Assembly (NCBI RefSeq): GCF_916618915.1 | Contig: NZ_CAKAKE010000001.1 | Span: forward strand, 1,178,001-1,242,000 | Length of the DNA: 64,000 nt | From: Stenotrophomonas sp. Marseille-Q4652 | GTDB taxonomy: Bacteria > Pseudomonadota > Gammaproteobacteria > Xanthomonadales > Xanthomonadaceae | Reading direction: 5' to 3' | Part shown: one piece after another, positions 59,197-64,000 of the stretch | How positions within the stretch are numbered: position 1 is the first letter of the stretch | Layout: each line of letters begins with the position of its first letter | Made by a program: the position numbers and the translations under genes | The notes under the pieces: generated by a model | What the model saw: only the letters and a program-made list of their open reading frames with translations | The model's database searches: none | What the model was told of the DNA's origin: nothing

Positions 59197-59897
59197 GGCT
59201 TGGCTCCTTCGGAAGAATCCAGTTCGCGGCTCCATGACAGGCCGTTGACGTAGATGCCCAGGGGGTTCTGGCGCAGGCGTTCTTCGGTGCGCGGCGGCTG
59301 GAGCACGATGGACACCACGGCCGTCCACCGCTCCAAGCCCGCCGCGGCGCCGTTGACGTAGCGGCGTTCCGTCCAGCGCACGTTGAAAGACGTGTCGCTG
59401 GCGCGCACGACGCTGGTGATCTGCACCGTCACCGACTCCTTGCCGATGCGCGCGAACGGGTCGTTGACCCGTGCGTAGTCGTTGAGCACGGCCGCGCCCT
59501 TGTCGGTCGTGTAGTCGTAGGCGTCCAGCCAGTTCTGGCGGACGACGATGGGGTCGATGGACAGCGAGCGCACCAGCGTCACGAAGCGCGCGATGTGGTG
59601 CGCGGTCTGCGCATCGTTGGGCCGGTATGGCGTGGCGGCTTCACCCACGGCGCGTACCTGGCCCGCGTTGTCCACCTCCACGACGTAGGGCGTCACGATG
59701 GATTGCGCCGAGCGCCACACCAGGCCGCCGGCCATCAGCAGCGCAAGCGTCAGGCAGCCGAAGGCCATCAGGCGCCAGTTCTTCGCCTGCACGCGCGGCG
59801 AGCCGATGCGCTCGTCCCACACTTGGCCGGCAGCTTGGTACGGCGTGGCAGGTTGCGGCGTGTCGGCGTAGCGCACCTGCGGTTTCTTGAATCGCAT
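59193..59897 (-). CDS. trbF: Conjugal transfer protein TrbF
   Basis: The 234-residue VirB8-like protein has one N-terminal helix (AFGCLTLALLMAGGLVW, about 46-62) and a periplasmic domain. The family segment NPLGIYVNGLSWSRELD is at the C-terminus. It lies 12 bp after trbL. Confidence 0.94.
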   Translation of the reverse strand: MRFKKPQVRYADTPQPATPYQAAGQVWDERIGSPRVQAKNWRLMAFGCLTLALLMAGGLVWRSAQSIVTPYVVEVDNAGQVRAVGEAATPYRPNDAQTAHHIARFVTLVRSLSIDPIVVRQNWLDAYDYTTDKGAAVLNDYARVNDPFARIGKESVTVQITSVVRASDTSFNVRWTERRYVNGAAAGLERWTAVVSIVLQPPRTEERLRQNPLGIYVNGLSWSRELDSSEGAKP

Positions 59898-59909
59898 GGT
59901 CAGTTCTCC

Positions 59910-61295
59910 TTATGAATCGGAATCGCGCAGGCTCGGCCCCTGGCCGGAGCCGCCGCCATCGCCACCGCGCAGCGCGTGGGCGGTGGTGGTCGCGGCGTGG
60001 GTGAGTTGCTGGCGGCGATGCAGGCGCTTGGCCCAAGCGGGCTGTTCCTGTGTCTGCGCCGTAGCGGCGCCGGATGCGGCCTCGCCTGCGGCACCCTGAC
60101 CGGATGCCGCACCCGCGCCGCCATCGGCAGCAGCGCCATTCCAGCCAGCGCGGAAGGGAGCGGCCATGCGTTGCCCGGCAGCGGAAGCGCGGGATGCAGC
60201 GCCTCGCCCGGCTGCCTGCGCGCCGGTCTTAGCGACGTTGCCCAGGCCCGCCATCGCGCCCTTTGCGCCGCCGCCAGCGGCGGCGGAACCGGCCTGGAAC
60301 GCCGACTTCGCACTGCTGGCCGCCGACGTGGCGGCGCGCGCACCGCTACCGGCCAGCTTGGCGGCAGCCGGGGCCATGCGCGCACCAGCAGCCACGGCGC
60401 TACCCACGCCCGTCGCGGCGGCGCCGATGGCGACAGCCGTGCCGGCAGCGCCGACAGCAGCACCGGCCATTGCGCCAGCGCCGAGCTGCGGCGCACCGGA
60501 CACGAGGCCCGTGGCGATGCCGGGGCCGAAGATCCCGAGCGCCAGCAAGGTGAGCGAGGCCAGCATGATGACCAGCGCGTGGTCGATAGACGGCTCGGCG
60601 GGATGGACTTGGAACTGAGCGAACAAGCCCGAGCCGATACCGACGATCACGGCCAGCACCAGAACCTTGACGCCGGAGGCCACTACGTTGCCCAAGACCT
60701 TTTCGGCGAGGAACGCGGTCTTGTTCCAGAGCGCGAATGGCACCAGCACGAATCCGGCGAGCGTGGTCAGCTTGAACTCGATCAACGTGATGAACAGTTG
60801 GATCGCCAGCACGAAGAAGCACAAGACCACGACCAGCCACGCGAGGAACATCACCACGATGGGGTCGAGGTTCACGAACACTTCGGGAAAGCCCGCCATC
60901 TCGCCGATCTGCTCCAGAATCGGCGCCCCAGCGTCGATACCGGTTTTCGCCAGCCGGCCCGGCTGCAAGAAGTTCTCCATCGTGATGGCCGAGCCGGTGG
61001 CGGTGATGCCCAATCCCGCAAACGAGCGGAACACGATGCTGGCCAGCCAGTTGAAGTTATTGATGATGTAGGCGAAGGCACCGACGTAGAGCACCTTGCG
61101 CAGCAGCTTGGCGATCACGTCCTCGCCCTGGCCGGTGGCATGGCTCATGGCCCAATACAGGCCGGCGATCGTCATGTCGATGACGATCAGCGTGGCCGTG
61201 AGGAACGCCACTTCGCCCCGCAGCAGCCCGAAACCCGAGTCGATATAAGCGGCAAAGGTGTTGAGGAATTGGTCGATGATGGTCACATCATTCAT
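59910..61295 (-). CDS. trbL: Conjugal transfer protein TrbL
   Basis: The 461-residue VirB6-like inner-membrane protein has about six helices in the N-terminal half, followed by an Ala/Gly-rich low-complexity tail (about 270-400) and a basic end. It is an inner-membrane channel component. It overlaps the trbK-type gene by 4 bp. The Ala/Gly repeat produces long spurious frames on the opposite strand. Confidence 0.93.
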   Translation of the reverse strand: MNDVTIIDQFLNTFAAYIDSGFGLLRGEVAFLTATLIVIDMTIAGLYWAMSHATGQGEDVIAKLLRKVLYVGAFAYIINNFNWLASIVFRSFAGLGITATGSAITMENFLQPGRLAKTGIDAGAPILEQIGEMAGFPEVFVNLDPIVVMFLAWLVVVLCFFVLAIQLFITLIEFKLTTLAGFVLVPFALWNKTAFLAEKVLGNVVASGVKVLVLAVIVGIGSGLFAQFQVHPAEPSIDHALVIMLASLTLLALGIFGPGIATGLVSGAPQLGAGAMAGAAVGAAGTAVAIGAAATGVGSAVAAGARMAPAAAKLAGSGARAATSAASSAKSAFQAGSAAAGGGAKGAMAGLGNVAKTGAQAAGRGAASRASAAGQRMAAPFRAGWNGAAADGGAGAASGQGAAGEAASGAATAQTQEQPAWAKRLHRRQQLTHAATTTAHALRGGDGGGSGQGPSLRDSDS

Positions 61296-61624
61296 GGCGT
61301 GTCCTCCGGTTCGGCGGGAACGGCCGGCGCCATGCCATCGGCCGGTTCCTCGAAGCTGGGTGGGATCGGCGGCAGGTCGGCCAGCGTCTGGTATTCATCC
61401 GGCCCGGCCTCGCCGGAAAAGAAGCGCCGCCGGAAGGCTTCGGCGGCGGCGCGGCAGGCGTCCTCGCCCGTGGCCTGCCGGTCGGTTGCGCATTGCGCGC
61501 GCAATGCGTTGAGCCGCACGGGATCGGCGACTAGGGCTTCGGCAAGGGGGGCGGCCGGCTGCTCGCTGCAAGCGGCCAGCAGCGCCACAAGCAGCGAAAC
61601 CGACAGGGCGAGGACGCATCGCAT
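61292..61624 (-). CDS. trbK: TrbK-like entry-exclusion lipoprotein
   Basis: The 110-residue lipoprotein has a signal peptide MRCVLALSVSLLVALLAAC with a lipobox Cys at 19. It is small and variable, as are TrbK entry-exclusion proteins, which block redundant transfer. It is placed between trbJ and trbL as in Tn4371-like ICEs. Confidence 0.75.
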   Translation of the reverse strand: MRCVLALSVSLLVALLAACSEQPAAPLAEALVADPVRLNALRAQCATDRQATGEDACRAAAEAFRRRFFSGEAGPDEYQTLADLPPIPPSFEEPADGMAPAVPAEPEDTP

Positions 61625-61636
61625 GGCGGCCTCCCG

Positions 61637-62362
61637 TCAGTTGCCGTAGAAGTTCACGGACTGCGGCGTGTACGGCGTGCCTTCGCCCAGGAAACGCCGC
61701 CGTACTTCGCGGGCGCGCTCCGTGGCCGCCGCCTGCCGCGCCAGCTCCAGCGACGCCGCCCGGTCTTGCGTGATCTGGAGCCGCTGCGACTGGATCGACT
61801 GCTTGGCCTGCAAGGCCAGCAACTGATTCATGGCCTGCATCGCCTGCAACGCACCTTCGGCCGACTGGCTCTTTCCCACGAGGTCGGCCAGCACGCTTTC
61901 GTCTTCACCCAGGTTCTGCGACACCTGGGCCTGCATCCGCATGGTGGTTTGCAGGCCATTGAGCGTGTTCCTCCAACGCTCCTGCGCGTCGCGGTACATC
62001 TGGTCGCCGCTCACGGTGGCGGCGTACTGCTCCGGGTACAGGCGCTGGAACTCCCGATCCAGATTCGTCACGTCGTAGGCCAAGCCGCGAGCCTGGGCGA
62101 TCAGTCGCTCGGTCGTCGCCAGGTTGGCGCGCAACTGGTTCACCACGCTAGACGGCAGGCTGGCGAGGTTGCGCGCCTGGTTCATCAGCATCTGCGCTTC
62201 GTTCTGGAGCTGCTGGATCTGGTTGTTGATCTGCTCCAGCGTGCGGATCGCGGTCAGCGTGTTCTGCACGAGGTTGGTGGGATCGACCACGACCCATTGC
62301 GCATGGGCAGTGGCGGTGCAAAGCATGGCCGCGATGGCAGCGGCGATAAGACGCTTCTTCAT
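61637..62362 (-). CDS. trbJ: Conjugal transfer protein TrbJ
   Basis: The 241-residue VirB5-like protein has a cleavable signal (MKKRLIAAAIAAMLCTATAHA) and a long helical hairpin beginning NLVQNTLTAIRTLEQINNQI. It is a minor pilus or adhesin component. It overlaps trbE by 4 bp. Confidence 0.93.
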   Translation of the reverse strand: MKKRLIAAAIAAMLCTATAHAQWVVVDPTNLVQNTLTAIRTLEQINNQIQQLQNEAQMLMNQARNLASLPSSVVNQLRANLATTERLIAQARGLAYDVTNLDREFQRLYPEQYAATVSGDQMYRDAQERWRNTLNGLQTTMRMQAQVSQNLGEDESVLADLVGKSQSAEGALQAMQAMNQLLALQAKQSIQSQRLQITQDRAASLELARQAAATERAREVRRRFLGEGTPYTPQSVNFYGN

Positions 62363-64000
62363 GGCAGGTTCTCCAGGGGTTGGTCAGCGAGGGAACCCGG
62401 CGCAAGGCCGGGGAACGAGGGCAGCAGCTCGGCCGCCCAATCGAGGCCGCGATGGCGCAGCCAGGCGCCCGCGAAGCCGGGCACGCCGGCGTCCAGCAGC
62501 ACGCGGTCTATGTCGCGCTGGTCTTGCGGCGTGGACGCGCCCGCAAACGCCAGCGCTGCCAGCCCCAGGTCGAGGTCGAACAGGCGGTTGCCGAGACGGG
62601 ATTGGTAGTAGTAGTCGCGCTTGGGCTGCGCGGTGGCGACGATTTCGATCTGCCGCCTGTTGAGGCCGAAGCCCTCGTAGATCGTGCGAATCTGCGGCTC
62701 GGTCGCCTGCGGGTTGGGCAAGAAAATCCGACTCGCGCAGCTCTCGATGATCGCGGGCGCGATGCTCGAATCCTTGATGTCGGCCAGGCTCTGCGTGGCG
62801 AAGATGACGCTGACGTTCTTCTTCCTGAGCGTCTTGAGCCACTGCCGGATGCGCGCGGCAAACACCGGGTCATCGAGGAACAGCCACGCTTCATCGAGGA
62901 TCAGCAGCGTGGGCGCACCGTCAAAGCGTTCATCGAAACGCGCAAAGAGGTAATGCAGCACGGCCATGACGGCGGCCTTGCTGTGCATCAGCTCCTCCAT
63001 CTCGAAGCACTGCACGTCGGCCATGCCCAGCCGGTCGTGGTCGGCGTCCAGCAGCTTGCCGTGGGCGCCACCCAGCACATAGGGCGACAGCGCCTGCCGC
63101 AGCGTATTCGATTGCAGCAGCACGGAAAGTCCCGTCATCGTGCGCTGCTCCACCGGCGCACCGGCGAGACTGCCCAGCGCCGACCAGATAGCCGCCTTCT
63201 CGTCGGGGCCGACCGCCACGCCTTCGTGCAGCAAACGGCCTTCGATCCATTCGGCGGCCCACGTGCGGTAGCCCTCACGGTCGATGCGCGCGAGTGGCTG
63301 GAAGGCGATTTCGCCATCCGTGCCCAGGTCGTAGTGTTCGCCGCCCAGGCCGAGGATGGCGGCCCGCATGGAGCGGCCCATGTCGAAGGCGAAGATGCGC
63401 GAGCCGTGATAGCGGCGGAACTGCATCGCCAGCGTGGCGAGCAAGACCGACTTGCCCATGCCGGTCGGCCCCGCGACCAGCGTGTGGCCCACGTCGCCGA
63501 TGTGCGTCACCAGCCGGAACGGCGTGGCGCCATCGGTGCGTGTGACGATCAGCGGCGGGCCGTCCAGATGCTCGTTCTTATCCGGCCCGGCCCATACCGC
63601 CGAAACCGGCATCATGTGCGCCAGGTTCAGTGTCGAGACAATGGGCTGACGCACGTTGGCGTAGGCGTTGCCCGGAAGCGATGACAGCCACGCATCCACG
63701 GCATTGAGCGTTTCGGGGATGGTCACGAACCCGCGCCCCTGGATGACGCGCTCCACCATGCGCAGCTTCTCGTCGGCTGCGCCAGCGTCCTCGTCCATGA
63801 CGGTGACGGTCGCCGTCAGATAGCCGAAGGCGACTTGATCGCTGCCCAGCTCCTGCAAGGCTGCATCCGCGTCCGCCGCCTTGTTGTTCGCGTCGGTATC
63901 GACCAGCGGGCTTTCCTGCTGGAAGATCGTTTCGCGCAGCAGCGCGATGACATTCTTGCGCTTGGCGAACCACTGGCGGCGCAGGCGTCCCAACTCCCGT
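62359..64000 (-). CDS. trbE: Conjugal transfer ATPase TrbE (5' end beyond window)
   Basis: The visible 547 codons are the C-terminal two thirds of a VirB4-like ATPase that energises T4SS assembly. The Walker A GPTGMGKS lies about 190 residues in, and the Walker B is seen as LLILDEAWLFLDD. The C-terminal half includes RQIEIVATAQPKRDYYYQS. The N-terminus continues past the right edge. Confidence 0.94.
   Translation of the reverse strand, partial: RELGRLRRQWFAKRKNVIALLRETIFQQESPLVDTDANNKAADADAALQELGSDQVAFGYLTATVTVMDEDAGAADEKLRMVERVIQGRGFVTIPETLNAVDAWLSSLPGNAYANVRQPIVSTLNLAHMMPVSAVWAGPDKNEHLDGPPLIVTRTDGATPFRLVTHIGDVGHTLVAGPTGMGKSVLLATLAMQFRRYHGSRIFAFDMGRSMRAAILGLGGEHYDLGTDGEIAFQPLARIDREGYRTWAAEWIEGRLLHEGVAVGPDEKAAIWSALGSLAGAPVEQRTMTGLSVLLQSNTLRQALSPYVLGGAHGKLLDADHDRLGMADVQCFEMEELMHSKAAVMAVLHYLFARFDERFDGAPTLLILDEAWLFLDDPVFAARIRQWLKTLRKKNVSVIFATQSLADIKDSSIAPAIIESCASRIFLPNPQATEPQIRTIYEGFGLNRRQIEIVATAQPKRDYYYQSRLGNRLFDLDLGLAALAFAGASTPQDQRDIDRVLLDAGVPGFAGAWLRHRGLDWAAELLPSFPGLAPGSLADQPLENLP

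Noticed and set aside
59976-61649. Plus-strand frame opposite trbL and the trbK-like gene
   Set aside because: It mirrors the Ala/Gly-rich tail of TrbL and has no signals of its own.

Overview
The window is GC-rich DNA from a gammaproteobacterium of the Xanthomonadaceae, probably close to Stenotrophomonas or Pseudoxanthomonas. The assignment rests on the housekeeping proteins (HisS, Fnr-like regulator, ThrABC, PyrD, MurB), on codon use and on a threonine-rich thr leader peptide. It is an inference, because no database search was possible.

Layout. (1) 1-7.7 kb is the 3' part of a type 1 BREX phage-defence operon: an ATPase/nuclease-like pair, a small protein, a PglX reduced to its C-terminal half, PglZ, and a BrxL with an unusual C-terminus. 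(2) 7.9-25.3 kb is chromosomal backbone: hisS, an Fnr-like regulator, the thrL-thrA-thrB-thrC operon, a DMT exporter, tRNA-Arg(CCT), an ALDH7-type dehydrogenase, pyrD-murB-DMT exporter, cidA-lrgB with a divergent LysR gene, and a membrane-protein gene with an early stop. (3) At about 25.5 kb a 15-bp sequence matches what I recall as the 3' end of guaA, a common island attachment site. From there to the right edge the DNA looks like the end of an integrative conjugative element (ICE). On the far right this is an MPF_T-type trb operon (trbE-J-K-L-F-G-I plus a DUF2274 gene), then an AbiEi/AbiEii pair, then a PIN-like gene.

The PIN-like gene is the key to the architecture. Its three pieces (54871-54593, 27733-27031, 25876-25734, all minus strand) join in frame once two insertions are removed: an IS5-group element (25881-27030, CTAA duplication) and a 26,857-bp block (27736-54592, TA duplication). 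That block is bounded by two directly oriented IS427-type elements and so has the form of a composite transposon.

Inside it lies a patchwork of genes and gene fragments from several sources. Five times (29515, 36606, 37832, 40127, 43235) the patchwork is punctuated by the same sharp end, GTATAGGAAGTTCAA. This is the reverse complement of the ISCR/IS91 oriIS motif, and each time it lies next to unrelated DNA. One copy keeps a complete HUH transposase; the other four are truncated at different points. The cargo includes an RND efflux pump, pieces of nuoM, fghA, a VOC protein, mscS, an OmpA-domain protein, a DNA methyltransferase, prpC and a KfrA-like protein, intact GST and K+ channel genes, and a seven-gene Mrp-type Na+/H+ antiporter operon behind a Ca2+/Na+ antiporter gene. 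The most unusual aspect of the window is therefore a transposon built by repeated ISCR-type one-ended capture and inserted into the defence cargo of an ICE.
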